Shown: positions 26,715 to 35,960, numbered from the stretch's first letter. The stretch is DNA of 64,000 nucleotides from Planctomycetia bacterium (GCA_030527205.1 JAUNBG010000001.1:1-64000), one strand, 5' to 3'. A program made the numbers and translations. Notes: generated from the sequence alone by a model not told the origin.

Positions 26715-28034
26715 TTATGGTTTCTGATTTTTATTTGTCGATGTTTTTTTCTTTAGTTCTTTCATTAATAAATTGATAATTCGAATATATGAACGAATGG
26801 ATTCCTCATAATTATAAACTTTCAGACAGGAAAAAGCATGATTTTTTTGTTTTTCGATATTTTTCCAATTCAAAGAAATTCCTTGATTTTGAACGGCAAT
26901 AATCAGTTGATTGACTATTTCATTCAATTTGTCACAAAAAGAGCTGCTCGGAGCGACAGGAGTTCGAATATAAGGGCCTTTTCCTAAAATTTTACTCGAG
27001 GAACGAGAATTAGAAAAACGAAAAAGCGATTTTCTGGCGCTCCAAAGAAACAAGGAAGCAAAAACAAAAGCAACGAGACCGGAAATGATTGACCCTTTAA
27101 AGCAACCCGATCGAATTTCTTCGTTCCCAGAAGCAACAACAGCTGTTATCAAAAGCGTTAATAAAGCGGCAATTGTTAAAGCCATCAGCGACCAGGAAAG
27201 CGTTGAAATGGGGATTCGCTTTTCATAAATCGTATCCCGTTTGTCCTCTTCCGGCTCTGGAAGCGAAAGAACCTGAACAACAATGATTGTTATATTGTCT
27301 GGGCCGCCGCGAAGATTGGCTAAATTAATCAACGCTTCTGTCGCCTCATTCGGCGGAAAAAGTTCGATTATTTGCCCTATTTCCGTATCATCAACCTGCC
27401 CGGTCAGTCCGTCGCTGCATAATAAAAAAGAATCGCCAGGCTGCAACGGAAAAGGTCCTTCCAAATCGACAACAAGATTATCGGTTGGCCCAAGCGATCT
27501 CGTTATGACATTTTTGGGAATAAAAGCCGGAACTTTGGCCATTGGAACCCGACCTGAATGACGAACTTCCCAAACGAGACTATGATCAAAAGTCAATTGT
27601 TCAAATGATCTGTTCCGAAGACGATAGACTCTGCTGTCGCCAACATGAGCGACATAAGCTCCTTCCGGCAATAAAAGAAGCGCGTCTACGGTTGTTCCCA
27701 TATCATGAAACGCTTCGTCCGATGCCCCTTCTCGTTTGATTTGTTGATGAGCCTGAATGACCGCATTTCTTAAGGCGTCCGACGTTATTTCCGACGTTCG
27801 TTTTATATAACTTTGCGAGATAATGTCGGTTGCCATTCGACTTGCCCGTTCGCCTGCCGCATGAGCGCCCATGCCGTCTGCAACAATAAAAAGATGACCG
27901 CGGGTTCGCCAAAGTCTTGAACTGTTCGCTGGAGAGACGCTATGAGAATCCTGATTGTTTGAACGGCGCATTCCGATATCTGTTCGCGCCGAAAAACGAA
28001 TCATATGATCCCACCAATTGCTCTTTTCGTTCAT
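26715..28034 (-). CDS. PP2C-family protein phosphatase with transmembrane segments
   Basis: A 439-residue Mg/Mn-dependent Ser/Thr phosphatase. PP2C motifs occur in order: DIGMRRSNNQD, IVADGMGAHAAGE, HDMGTTVDALLL, VGDSRVYRL, CSDGLTG and GGPDNITIIVV, all with the metal-binding aspartates. After the catalytic domain (about 1-260) come two hydrophobic segments (about 285-305 and 316-336) and a polar, helical C-terminal domain of about 90 residues. This puts the phosphatase on the membrane. It may oppose a Ser/Thr kinase, but none is seen here. ATG 28034 is preferred because GAGGTT lies 4-9 bases upstream. It is followed on the same strand by pilT with a 265-bp gap. Confidence 0.92.
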   Translation of the reverse strand: MNEKSNWWDHMIRFSARTDIGMRRSNNQDSHSVSPANSSRLWRTRGHLFIVADGMGAHAAGERASRMATDIISQSYIKRTSEITSDALRNAVIQAHQQIKREGASDEAFHDMGTTVDALLLLPEGAYVAHVGDSRVYRLRNRSFEQLTFDHSLVWEVRHSGRVPMAKVPAFIPKNVITRSLGPTDNLVVDLEGPFPLQPGDSFLLCSDGLTGQVDDTEIGQIIELFPPNEATEALINLANLRGGPDNITIIVVQVLSLPEPEEDKRDTIYEKRIPISTLSWSLMALTIAALLTLLITAVVASGNEEIRSGCFKGSIISGLVAFVFASLFLWSARKSLFRFSNSRSSSKILGKGPYIRTPVAPSSSFCDKLNEIVNQLIIAVQNQGISLNWKNIEKQKNHAFSCLKVYNYEESIRSYIRIINLLMKELKKKTSTNKNQKP

Positions 28035-28160
28035 CAGAACCTCGTTCAAAACTCTTCTTCCAACTATTTTTCCTGAAATTTGACCTTATCCAAATTAATC
28101 CGGCAAAATCCTGTTTTTAGAGCAGAATTCAACCCCTTAAATCATTAATCAAAACACAAA

Positions 28161-28427
28161 TTATTCCTGACTTTTTTGAACCGTTGCCTTGCAAATAATC
28201 GCCGTTGATTTCAAGTATCCAAATTGCTTTGGATGATTAAAATCCCGACGCTTGGATTTTTTCGCCTCGCCGACGCATAACCTTTGAAAATGCGGTTCTA
28301 TATATCGCCGCATTTCGGAAAATTCAAGGAAAACGTCGATACAAGCCCGGATTTTGCGTTCGTAACCCGCGCCATGAAGGATCAATTTATGAAAGCAAAA
28401 GGTTAGCCCAGCCAATGATTCCCGCAA
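28161..28427 (-). CDS. Possible small protein, unrecognised
   Basis: An 88-codon frame starting at TTG, 15 bp after the stop of the membrane protein at 28443-29093. Its codon choice looks like that of neighbouring genes, and the protein is basic (HFQRLCVGEAKKSKRR). There is no ribosome binding site, no ATG at a sensible place, and no motif that I recognise. It may be a real small gene, a decayed gene end, or chance. Confidence 0.25.
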   Translation of the reverse strand: MRESLAGLTFCFHKLILHGAGYERKIRACIDVFLEFSEMRRYIEPHFQRLCVGEAKKSKRRDFNHPKQFGYLKSTAIICKATVQKSQE

Positions 28428-28442
28428 ACGAAATCAATCAGG

Positions 28443-29093
28443 TCATGAAAACAAATAGAATTTCAATGACTCTAAAATAATCTCGCGATTTCCAATCAAA
28501 ATGATCAAAAGATAAATAAAAATGATGATTCCAAGAGCGACAAAATATTTGTTGGCCGGATTGATTCCAGATTTCATATTCCGCGTTGCTTGAACCAATG
28601 CCTCTTCCAGGCGATTCCAACCGCGCAAATCTGGTTGTTCGCCAGCAGCAATCAGGGACACATTTTTTAAAAACGAACAATTTTCCAAATAAAATTGGAT
28701 TCCCAAACCGGGAAGATTTAATGAAGCTCCTGCCCATCGCGCTTCAAAGTCCAGTTCAAGCGCCAAACGAGAAAGAAGAGATCGCGCTTCGTCATAACTA
28801 ATATTATATAATATGATTTGAGGGCGACGAAACGTTCCGAGAAAAACAATCAACAGGAAATATAAAGAAAGTAATAAGAACCAAACCCAAAACTTCCAAA
28901 CAATAATCGCATTAATTGGAACAAGCATTTGTATCGGGCCAATAAAAACAAATCCAATCAACCCAAGACCAAGAAAAATAAGGTCCCGTTTGCCCGATAC
29001 AACGGTTGGACAGGAACGAGAATTGATAAAAGCCAGAACCAATAAATACAACGCCATTGGTCCCAAACTTATGATAATAAATAACGAATTCAT
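28443..29093 (-). CDS. Predicted membrane protein
   Basis: A 216-residue protein with about three hydrophobic segments in the first 90 residues, a soluble middle part (about 95-165, with YNISYDEARSLLSRLALEL) and one C-terminal hydrophobic segment (about 185-203). No domain is recognised. The ATG has no obvious Shine-Dalgarno. It could be transcribed with the PP2C gene (28034), 409 bp downstream, though the gap is long. Confidence 0.6.
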   Translation of the reverse strand: MNSLFIIISLGPMALYLLVLAFINSRSCPTVVSGKRDLIFLGLGLIGFVFIGPIQMLVPINAIIVWKFWVWFLLLSLYFLLIVFLGTFRRPQIILYNISYDEARSLLSRLALELDFEARWAGASLNLPGLGIQFYLENCSFLKNVSLIAAGEQPDLRGWNRLEEALVQATRNMKSGINPANKYFVALGIIIFIYLLIILIGNREIILESLKFYLFS

Positions 29094-29624
29094 ATAATCG
29101 TTTTAAAAAATTGATTTTTCGTGAATAATCCTTTAAACGTTGGCGAAGAACATCAGTTTTCTGAATATCGCAACTTCTCAACAATAAGACAATTTCTCAT
29201 TATAATCAGATTGTCTTATATTTTCCAGCGGTTGAGTTTCTTTTTTTCTTTTTTTTTAAACTTGTAAATAAAGAAGACTTTTATGCGAATTGTAACAAAA
29301 AAAACAGTTGCACAAATATCGCAAGATATATTCGCGAAAAAGAGATCAGCATTCCCGAAAAGAGTTCGGAACCGACCATAAATGAAAAAACAACTTTACC
29401 GAATTGAAAAAGTCCAATCAGAAAAGTTGATCTGTTTTAATCCAACGACCAGTTAGGGGGCAACTGCCTTTCCTCAGAAAAAACAACCCGTCTCCCTGGC
29501 ATTTCGAGGTTTGGTTAAATTATTTCTGGGCTCACTGACCGTTTGATTTTGAAAGATAAAAAGTCCGATATAATATATCAAGTATGAGAAAAAGTTGAAA
29601 AATATATGAAATATTTTGAGAATA

Positions 29625-29674
29625 GAATTCGCTAAAATTCGTTAAAATCCGTTAGAATTCGCTAAAATTCGTTT
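29625..29674 (+). repeat. Five direct decamer repeats
   Basis: The sequence is read as five consecutive 10-mers: GAATTCGCTA, AAATTCGTTA, AAATCCGTTA, GAATTCGCTA, AAATTCGTTT. Units 1 and 4 are identical and the others differ by one to three bases. Exact helical-turn spacing suggests an iteron-like protein-binding array. No gene overlaps it. Confidence 0.7.
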
Positions 29675-30315
29675 TCAGGCCGCAGTAAAGAGATAACATG
29701 TTTTCCACCATTGACGTCGAAATCTTCTTTTCATGATTCTTTCTTTCTATTTTTGTTGCCCGATTAAATAATGATTCAAAAAAACCGGCATAAATATATA
29801 CAAAACAGTTGTCAACCGGCTGATTTGTCTATTGACAGTCAGAAAACAACGAACGGCTCAATGAGAAACAAAAAACGGTTACCGATTCCGGCGACAGCAT
29901 AAATAACGGCCAACAATGATTCGATTTTTGGCAAAAAATAAACATTAGGACATTAAAGAAAACTTGGTTATTGAAAATAGTGCGACTTTCAATCTGCTAA
30001 TTCAATAAAGTTATCCTCAAAGATTGACTTAACTATAGCATCAAAAGGAACAAGGACAAGGGGGGATTCACAGTTTATGTTAAAACTAGCAATTTGTGAA
30101 AAAGTTTTTTTTTCGTCTCAATTCAAAACGAATGACCATTCTTTTGTTCAATGAAAAAGCTGTTTGAGCAACCGGCTTTATTCTTTTGTAAACTCCTGAT
30201 CGTTTACGAGCCCAACCTGTTTGAATCGTTACGAAAGTTGACACTGATTTGTCTCCTCAAAATAGATTTGGAATAAAATTTGTTTTCCTGTTGAATTGGC
30301 TGGTTGTAAAAAACT

Positions 30316-30344
30316 TTGACCTCGATAAAATATATTGATATATT
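30316..30344 (+). promoter_or_regulatory. Sigma70-type promoter of purQ
   Basis: TTGACC (30316-30321), a 17-bp spacer and TATATT (30339-30344). It leads to purQ at 30481 with a leader of about 130 nt, which overlaps a degenerate family-3-like stretch. Five of six bases match in each box. Confidence 0.55.
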
Positions 30345-30480
30345 CCGAAGGCGGTCCAGGCAACCGGATTCGTCTTTTTGTCGTCTTTTGATTCAGGCTT
30401 GCGAATCCAACGATCCGGGGTTCTGTTGACTTGACTGGAAATGATTCAATTTTTCTCCATTATTCTGAATATATTGATCC

Positions 30481-31245
30481 ATGATGAAACCGAATGTTTT
30501 AATTTTACGAGCTCCCGGAACAAATTGCGATAATGAAACGGCCTATGCTTTTGAGTTGGCCGGGGCAAAAACAGAGAAGATTCATATCAATCGTTTATTG
30601 GAAAATGTGTCCATTCTTGATCGTTTTCAGATTCTTTGTTTTCCGGGCGGTTTTAGTTACGGCGATGATATTGCCGCCGGTCGAATTCTGGCGACGCAAA
30701 TTCGTCAAAATCTTTCCGATGTTTTCCAACGTTTTAAGGATTCGGAAAAGTTGATTCTTGGGATTTGTAATGGTTTTCAAATTTTGGTAAAATCGGGTCT
30801 TCTTTTAGCTGATGATCAAAACGGAGCTTTGGCGACTTTAACTTGGAATGATTGCGGAATTTATACTGACCGTTGGGTTCGTTTAAAATCGAATAGTCAA
30901 AAATGCGTCTTTTTGAAAGAAATGGATTCGATTTATTTGCCGATCGCGCATGCCGAAGGAAAATTTGTCGCTCGAAACGATCAAATTTTGGATTCGTTGG
31001 AAATGAATGGTCAGCTTGCTTTAAAATATGATCCTCAAGATAATCCGAACGGTTCCGTTCGTCATGTTGCCGGCGTTTGCGATGAATCGGGACGCGTCTT
31101 CGGATTAATGCCGCATCCGGAACGTTTTATCGATTGGACTCAACATCCTCAATGGACTCGTCAGGAAAATTCAAATTCAAACCAGAACAATAAGAGAGGC
31201 GACGGTTTCGCTTTGTTTCAAAACGCCGTCAACTATTTTGACTAA
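30481..31245 (+). CDS. purQ: Phosphoribosylformylglycinamidine synthase, glutaminase subunit
   Basis: A 254-residue class I glutamine amidotransferase. Nucleophile Cys96 lies in LGICNGFQ, and His212/Glu214 lie in LMPHPERF; the N-terminus LILRAPGTNCDNET is typical of PurQ. With PurL and PurS it makes FGAM in de novo purine synthesis by supplying ammonia from glutamine. No purL or purS is within the window, so the complex is encoded elsewhere. Two adjacent ATG codons (30481 and 30484) could start the protein; no strong Shine-Dalgarno distinguishes them. It ends with an Asn-rich linker (residues about 225-240), slightly longer than usual. Confidence 0.95.
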   Translation: MMKPNVLILRAPGTNCDNETAYAFELAGAKTEKIHINRLLENVSILDRFQILCFPGGFSYGDDIAAGRILATQIRQNLSDVFQRFKDSEKLILGICNGFQILVKSGLLLADDQNGALATLTWNDCGIYTDRWVRLKSNSQKCVFLKEMDSIYLPIAHAEGKFVARNDQILDSLEMNGQLALKYDPQDNPNGSVRHVAGVCDESGRVFGLMPHPERFIDWTQHPQWTRQENSNSNQNNKRGDGFALFQNAVNYFD

Positions 31246-31403
31246 TGATTTGGAATATGTGATTATGTTTGTTTTTTGAAAAAAGTCCATATAGCTGTTT
31301 TTTTGGTTTTATATTTAATTTTGTGTTGATTTGTATGATTGTGTGCCGATAATTTATTATTGTTTTTGAAATAATTTTCCGATCGTTTTTTTGTTTTAAA
31401 GCG

Positions 31404-31484
31404 AATGGGAACAATCCCGTTGAAATTTGAATCATTGGAGACGCAAGTCTGTTGGCAGCAACGGAAAGATCATCAATCCGTTGC
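31404..31484 (+). ncRNA. Cluster of three hairpins upstream of gcvT
   Basis: Three stems in a row: AATGGGA/TCCCGTT (31404-31421, one G-T pair, 4-nt loop), AGAC-GCAA-GTCT (31439-31450, a GNRA tetraloop) and GCAACGG/CCGTTGC (31458-31484, 7 bp perfect). It lies after purQ and just before the MITE-like copy and gcvT. No known riboswitch was recognised; in particular the glycine-riboswitch core was not found. A structured leader or small RNA is possible. Confidence 0.35.
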
Positions 31485-31502
31485 AAGCGGACAACTATAT
31501 AA

Positions 31503-31614
31503 AAGGAAGTTCTAAAAACTGTTTTTTGCAATAAACTCCATTCGGAAACGTCGCGAAAACCAGTTTCTGCGAGACGAGACGTTCGCGTTTTAAACGGGTT
31601 TTTAGAATTTCCTT
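31503..31614 (+). repeat. MITE-like repeat family 2, copy 2 (112 bp)
   Basis: Ends are AAGGAAGTTCTAAAAAC and GTTTTTAGAATTTCCTT, so one arm has a single change (AAC to AAT). Inner blocks GCGAAAACCAG, GAGACGTTCGCG and AACGGGTTTTTAGAA match the other copies. It sits 57 bp before the gcvT start, so it could affect gcvT expression. Confidence 0.85.
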
Positions 31615-31671
31615 AAATAATGACTGAACTGTTGAAGATATTTGTTTATTAATATATTTTAAGGAATATTT

Positions 31672-32778
31672 ATGGCCTTGTTAAAAAGAACTCCGCTTTA
31701 TGAAAAACATTTGGAATATAAAGGACGAATTATTGATTTTGGCGGTTGGGAACTTCCTGTTCAGTATGAAGGAATTTTGAAAGAACATCAAATGGTTCGT
31801 CAAAAAGCGGGACTCTTTGACGTTTCCCATATGGGCGAAATTCTTGTTCGAGGAAATGATGCCGAAAAGTTTATTCAGTATTTAGTAACAAATGACGTCA
31901 CAAAAATTCAACCGAAACAAGCTCAATATTCGCCTATTTGTTATCAAAATGGCGGTTGTGTCGATGATTTGATTGTTTATAAATATTCGAATAACGAATA
32001 TTTTATTGTTGTTAACGCCGCCAATACAGACAAGGATTTCGATTGGATTTCAAAATATGCGCCGGATCATTTAAAGGTTGAAAACGTTTCGTCACAATTT
32101 GCCCAGCTTGCCATTCAAGGTCCGTTGGCTCAGTCTATTCTTCAACAATTGACGACTTTTCCATTGGATCAAATTGCGTTTTTCCATTTTGAGCCGGAAG
32201 TCATTATCGATGGAAAACTTTGTATTGTTTCAAGAACCGGTTATACTGGCGAAGACGGTTTTGAAATTTACGCAAATCCAGAAGACGCTTCTCAAATTTG
32301 GGATTCAATTTTAACGGTTGGCCGAAGCGATATTGCCCCAATTGGTTTGGGGGCTCGCGATACATTGCGCTTTGAGGCCAAGCTTCCGCTTTATGGTCAG
32401 GAAATTTCAGCGGATATTTCTCCGCTTGAGGCGGGGCTCGGTTATTTTGTTCGTTTGGAAAAAGAAGCGGACTTTTTGGGAAAAGACGCCCTTCTTGCAC
32501 AAAAAAAGAACGGTTTGACTCGTTCTTTATGCGAATTTGAAATGTTAGACCGCGGCGTTCCCCGATCCCATTATCAAGTTGCGATTCAGGATCAGATTGT
32601 CGGTTGCGTTACGACTGGAATGTTTGCTCCGACTTTGCAGAAAAATATGGGACTTGCCTTGATTCCTTCAGAATTTAAAGAGCCTGGAACAAAAATTGAC
32701 ATTATTATCCGAAATAAAAAAATTCCAGCCGAAATCAAAAAAGGAATATTTTATTCCAAAAAAACCAAAAAACATTAA
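31672..32778 (+). CDS. gcvT: Aminomethyltransferase (glycine cleavage T-protein)
   Basis: A 368-residue protein with the T-protein layout: N-terminal MALLKRTPLYEKH, FGGWELPVQY, VSHMGEILVRG, YQNGGCVDDLIVYK, SRTGYTGEDGFEI, GLGARDTLRFEA and EAGLGYFVR. GcvT transfers the methylene unit from aminomethyl-lipoyl H-protein to tetrahydrofolate and releases ammonia. The ATG is preceded by AAGGAA. It is followed after 268 bp by gcvH. The glycine decarboxylase subunits lie 20 kb away on the other strand. Confidence 0.96.
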   Translation: MALLKRTPLYEKHLEYKGRIIDFGGWELPVQYEGILKEHQMVRQKAGLFDVSHMGEILVRGNDAEKFIQYLVTNDVTKIQPKQAQYSPICYQNGGCVDDLIVYKYSNNEYFIVVNAANTDKDFDWISKYAPDHLKVENVSSQFAQLAIQGPLAQSILQQLTTFPLDQIAFFHFEPEVIIDGKLCIVSRTGYTGEDGFEIYANPEDASQIWDSILTVGRSDIAPIGLGARDTLRFEAKLPLYGQEISADISPLEAGLGYFVRLEKEADFLGKDALLAQKKNGLTRSLCEFEMLDRGVPRSHYQVAIQDQIVGCVTTGMFAPTLQKNMGLALIPSEFKEPGTKIDIIIRNKKIPAEIKKGIFYSKKTKKH

Positions 32779-32922
32779 TCGAACGACGATACATTAATCC
32801 TTTTCTGTTTCTGTTGTTGTTTATAGAACGCCTTATTCTGTATTTGGTTTGAATGACATTTTTTCGTTCAATGATTCGTCTGCTGTTATCAAGATTGCAA
32901 ACCAAACGGCGATTTTGTTCCA

Positions 32923-33000
32923 AAACCGGAATGGCGACAAAATTTGTTTTCAGTAATCCGTCCGTTGTTGTCGGAATTGCGACTGTAAAATGCAGAATTA
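32923..33000 (+). repeat. Degenerate repeat family 3 copy
   Basis: AACCGGAATGGCGACAA, TCAGTAATCCGTCCGTTG and GTCGGAATTGCGACTG match the family. It lies in the gap between gcvT and gcvH. Confidence 0.5.
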
Positions 33001-33046
33001 TCTACACACTTGAAAGCTGTGTCCATTATCAATAAAGGAGAAAGAA

Positions 33047-33427
33047 ATGAACGTTCCCAATAATTTGTTGTATTCGAAAGAACATGAATGGGTTCGTATC
33101 GAAGGCAACAAAGCTTTTGTCGGCATTACAGACTTTGCTCAAAACAGTTTGGGCGATATCGTTTTTGTTGAGCTTCCCGAAATTGATTCCAAAATCGAAG
33201 CGATGAGCGAAGCAGGCGTTATTGAATCCGTTAAAGCGGTTTCTCCGATTTATTCTCCCATTTCGGGTAATATTTGCGAAATCAATCAAAATTTGGAAGA
33301 AAGTCCAGAACTTCTTAACAGTTCTCCTTATGATCAATTTGTTTTTGCTGTCGAAATGAATGAAATGCTTGAAAAGGATGCTTTGCTTAACGCTTCGGAA
33401 TACGAAAAACTTATTGAACAAGCATAA
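33047..33427 (+). CDS. gcvH: Glycine cleavage H-protein
   Basis: A 126-residue lipoyl carrier protein. The lipoylation site is Lys63 in IESVKAVSP, and the fold residues KEHEWVRIEG and GITDFAQNSLGDI are conserved. It shuttles the aminomethyl group between the P, T and L proteins. The start is preceded by a strong AAAGGAGA. No lipoate ligase or synthase is seen nearby. Confidence 0.97.
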   Translation: MNVPNNLLYSKEHEWVRIEGNKAFVGITDFAQNSLGDIVFVELPEIDSKIEAMSEAGVIESVKAVSPIYSPISGNICEINQNLEESPELLNSSPYDQFVFAVEMNEMLEKDALLNASEYEKLIEQA

Positions 33428-33577
33428 TCGATAAAATCTGTTTTATTTATCGCGGGATACAAACTCAGAAAATTTGAATATCTCTGCTGGACAGAGCAGC
33501 AATGTTTGACCTTATCCTTGATCGTTGTTGCGGGAACTTGCGAACATTAATCACTAATTTTGACAGGTTTGATTAAA

Positions 33578-33838
33578 ATGGTAACAGATCGAACAGTTTA
33601 TCAGAATAAAATTATTGATCGATATTACGAAAATCGAGACGATATTATGCTTCAAAAGCTTTCCGAATTGGTTACAGAACTCTATTTGTCGGAAGGAAAA
33701 AAGCGACTTTCTCTTTGGAAAAGAGTTAAACTTGCTCTGATGAATTTAAATGTTTCTTCTCAACAAATAGCTTTTCTAATAGAAAGTGACAACCCGGCCT
33801 TTTTGGCAAAATTTGTTCAAAATGAACTTGAAAAATAG
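33578..33838 (+). CDS. Small hypothetical helical protein
   Basis: An 86-residue protein, largely helical and basic (LSEGKKRLSLWKRVKLAL), that ends with LAKFVQNELEK. I do not recognise a domain. Starting at ATG 33578 is preferred; upstream TTG codons (33560, 33569) are in the same frame. It lies between gcvH and ilvN with a 150-bp gap on the upstream side. Codon use is like that of its neighbours. Confidence 0.55.
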   Translation: MVTDRTVYQNKIIDRYYENRDDIMLQKLSELVTELYLSEGKKRLSLWKRVKLALMNLNVSSQQIAFLIESDNPAFLAKFVQNELEK

Positions 33839-34035
33839 AACTTGAAACGGGGATTGACAACGCTCTTGTTTTCATTTTTCTCTTGATTCCCTTTGACGAA
33901 TTCATTTTTCAAAGGGTTCCCCTTCCTTGAATTAATTTCATTTCAGTTTAGAATAAAATGTCTAACAACAGAAGAGAATAAATGAGACAAGTTTATTTTC
34001 TGATACTATTTTGATGGAGATTGAATACATTTAAA

Positions 34036-34536
34036 ATGAGACACATTATTTCGGCGCTGGTTCAAAACGTTCCGGGAGTTCTGTCCCATGTTTCTGGAAT
34101 GCTTGCTTCACGAGGTTATAATATTGACAGTTTGGCTGTCGGAGAAACAGAGGATAATCGTTTTTCAAGAATGACTTTTGTCGTTGTTGGCGATCATTCT
34201 GTTTTAACGCAGGTTCGCGCGCAACTTGAAAAAATTGTAACCGTCGTTAAAGTTGATGACATTAGCGAGAAAGAATATGTCGAGCGCGATTTAATGCTTA
34301 TTCGGGTTCATGCGACCGAAGAAACTCGCAGTTCCATTTTAGAACTTGTCCATATTTTTCGTGCCAGCATTGTTGATGTTGACCCTCAAATGTTGATGAT
34401 CGAAATTTCCGGTAAGGAATCCAAAGTTGAAGCTTTCATCAATGTTATGCGTCCGTTCGGAATCGCGGATCTCGTTCGGACTGGCCGAATTGCTCTTCCC
34501 CGGTCAAATGCGGAATATATTAAACCGCATAATTAA
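34036..34536 (+). CDS. ilvN: Acetolactate synthase small (regulatory) subunit
   Basis: A 166-residue protein with an N-terminal ACT domain (MRHIISALVQNVPGVLSHV, GMLASRGYNIDSLAV) and a C-terminal IlvN/IlvH domain (RDLMLIRVHA, MRPFGIADLVRTG). It gives valine feedback and activity to the IlvB/IlvG catalytic subunit, which is not in the window. ATG 34036 gives the usual family start; TTG 34021 is too close to the GGAGA at 34016-34020. It precedes ilvC on the same strand by 420 bp. Confidence 0.95.
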   Translation: MRHIISALVQNVPGVLSHVSGMLASRGYNIDSLAVGETEDNRFSRMTFVVVGDHSVLTQVRAQLEKIVTVVKVDDISEKEYVERDLMLIRVHATEETRSSILELVHIFRASIVDVDPQMLMIEISGKESKVEAFINVMRPFGIADLVRTGRIALPRSNAEYIKPHN

Positions 34537-34955
34537 CCAGAAAAATATTTTGGTTGACAAGATCGACTTCCGTTTCGCTTGTCGTTGTCAGAGTTGAGAC
34601 GGCAACATTTCGCGTTTCGATAGATTTGCGATTGAATAATAGATTTTTAATGCTTCATATTATCCGATTTTTTTGACCAAAATAGCTTGCGATCAATATT
34701 TAAGCTGCAAAAACGAAAATCAATGAAGCGGATTGTTGAAAGGTTGAACGAGCATATAAACTTGTTTTTCGGACAATAATTTTCAAAAGATAAAAGATAT
34801 TTTAGAGGCATTTCGGCCTTAAACAAAGAATAATTTAAGACGTTTTGTTTATCGTTCATAAAGTATGGCAAGTTCATTTGGAAAATGAATGTTTGAAGTC
34901 GCTATGAAAAACAAAACAACAACTGAATCAACAATAATAATTTAGGGAGCTAAAA
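34537..34955. other. Intergenic stretch between ilvN and ilvC
   Basis: 419 bp with no convincing ORF; the minus-strand frame at 34647-34877 has no supporting start. No repeat copy or clear terminator is recognised. An ilvC promoter is expected here but no consensus -35/-10 pair stands out. Confidence 0.4.
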
Positions 34956-35960
34956 ATGGCTGCAACAATTTATTATGACAAAGATGCCGATCAGTCTGTT
35001 TTAAAGGACAAGACAATCGCAATTCTCGGTTATGGATCTCAGGGGCATGCTCATGCCCAAAATCTTCGTGACAGCGGTTGCAAAGTTATTGTCGCTGAAC
35101 TCGAAGGAACCGACAATTACAATGCAGCGGTCAAAGACGATTTCAAGCCGATGACCATTGCCGAAGCTGTCAGCCAAGCCAACATCATTGTCATAACTCT
35201 TCCCGATGAACTGCAAGGAGGGATTTTCAAATCTCAAATTCGTCCCAATTTGAAAAAAGGGGATATTTTGGTTGCGACTCACGGATTCAATGTTCATTAT
35301 GGGCAGTTCGATATGCCGCAAGGTTGCTGCGCTATTATGATTGCTCCTAAAGGTCCCGGTCATCTCGTTCGAAGCGAATTCGTCAAAGGCGGAGGCGTTC
35401 CTTGTCTTATTGCTTTGGGAGAAGGGGCCGGCGATGCGGAAAAAGCAATCGGTTTGGCTTACGCAAAAGGAATCGGGGGAACTCGCGGCGGCGTTATCGA
35501 AACAACATTTGCGGAAGAAACGGAAACCGACCTTTTTGGAGAACAAGCAGTTCTTTGCGGCGGCGTCAGCGCTTTGATTCAAGCCGGTTTTGAAACGCTT
35601 GTTGAAGCGGGTTATCAACCGGAAATGGCTTATTTTGAATGCATGCATGAAATGAAGCTCATTGTTGACCTCTTTTATCAAGGCGGTTTGAGCTATATGC
35701 GTTACAGCGTCTCCAATACAGCGGAGTATGGCGATTATACTCGCGGCCCTCGCATTATTAATGAAGAGACTAAAAAAGAGATGAAAAGGATTTTGACCGA
35801 AATTCAAAATGGTCAATTTGCTCGCGAATGGCTGCTCGAAAATCAAGTCAATGCTCCGGCTTTCAAACGCGCTCGCGCTCAACATCATGATCATCTGATC
35901 GAACAGGTTGGCAAGAAATTGCGAAAAATGATGACCTGGATTAATTCCAAAGAATTCTAA
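34956..35960 (+). CDS. ilvC: Ketol-acid reductoisomerase, class I
   Basis: A 334-residue enzyme with the NADPH-binding loop GYGSQGHAHAQNLRDSG, the IAPKGPGHLVR segment and Mg-ligand residues in the knotted C-terminal half (DLFGEQAVLCGG, FECMHEMKLIVDL). It converts acetolactate to dihydroxyisovalerate in branched-chain amino-acid synthesis. The length matches class I. The ribosome binding site AGGGAG lies six bases upstream of ATG. It is followed by a strong hairpin (36088-36134). Confidence 0.97.
   Translation: MAATIYYDKDADQSVLKDKTIAILGYGSQGHAHAQNLRDSGCKVIVAELEGTDNYNAAVKDDFKPMTIAEAVSQANIIVITLPDELQGGIFKSQIRPNLKKGDILVATHGFNVHYGQFDMPQGCCAIMIAPKGPGHLVRSEFVKGGGVPCLIALGEGAGDAEKAIGLAYAKGIGGTRGGVIETTFAEETETDLFGEQAVLCGGVSALIQAGFETLVEAGYQPEMAYFECMHEMKLIVDLFYQGGLSYMRYSVSNTAEYGDYTRGPRIINEETKKEMKRILTEIQNGQFAREWLLENQVNAPAFKRARAQHHDHLIEQVGKKLRKMMTWINSKEF

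Larger units (their letters stand above)
29094..30480. other. 1.4-kb gene-free, AT-rich region
   Basis: No supported ORF on either strand. Visible features are a five-fold decamer repeat (29625-29674), a short hairpin CCGAA/TTCGG near 29355-29369, several AT-rich segments (for example near 29570-29610), a TTATCCTCA one mismatch from a DnaA box at about 30010, and the purQ promoter (30316-30344). A degenerate family-3-like stretch occurs near 30345-30440. It separates minus-strand genes (10-29 kb) from plus-strand genes (30-44 kb), so it is a divergent intergenic region. Confidence 0.6.

Noticed and set aside
26591-26776. 61-residue plus-strand frame
   Set aside because: It overlaps a family-3 repeat and the end of the PP2C gene on the other strand.
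29452-29540. Possible structured RNA (6S, SRP or RNase P RNA)
   Set aside because: The conserved cores of these RNAs were not found on either strand.
29094-30480. Chromosomal replication origin
   Set aside because: Only one near-consensus DnaA box was seen and neither dnaA, dnaN nor other origin-linked genes are near; the decamers alone do not prove an origin.
31246-31671. Glycine riboswitch upstream of gcvT
   Set aside because: Specifically looked for; the tandem aptamer core sequence was not found. Only generic hairpins are present.
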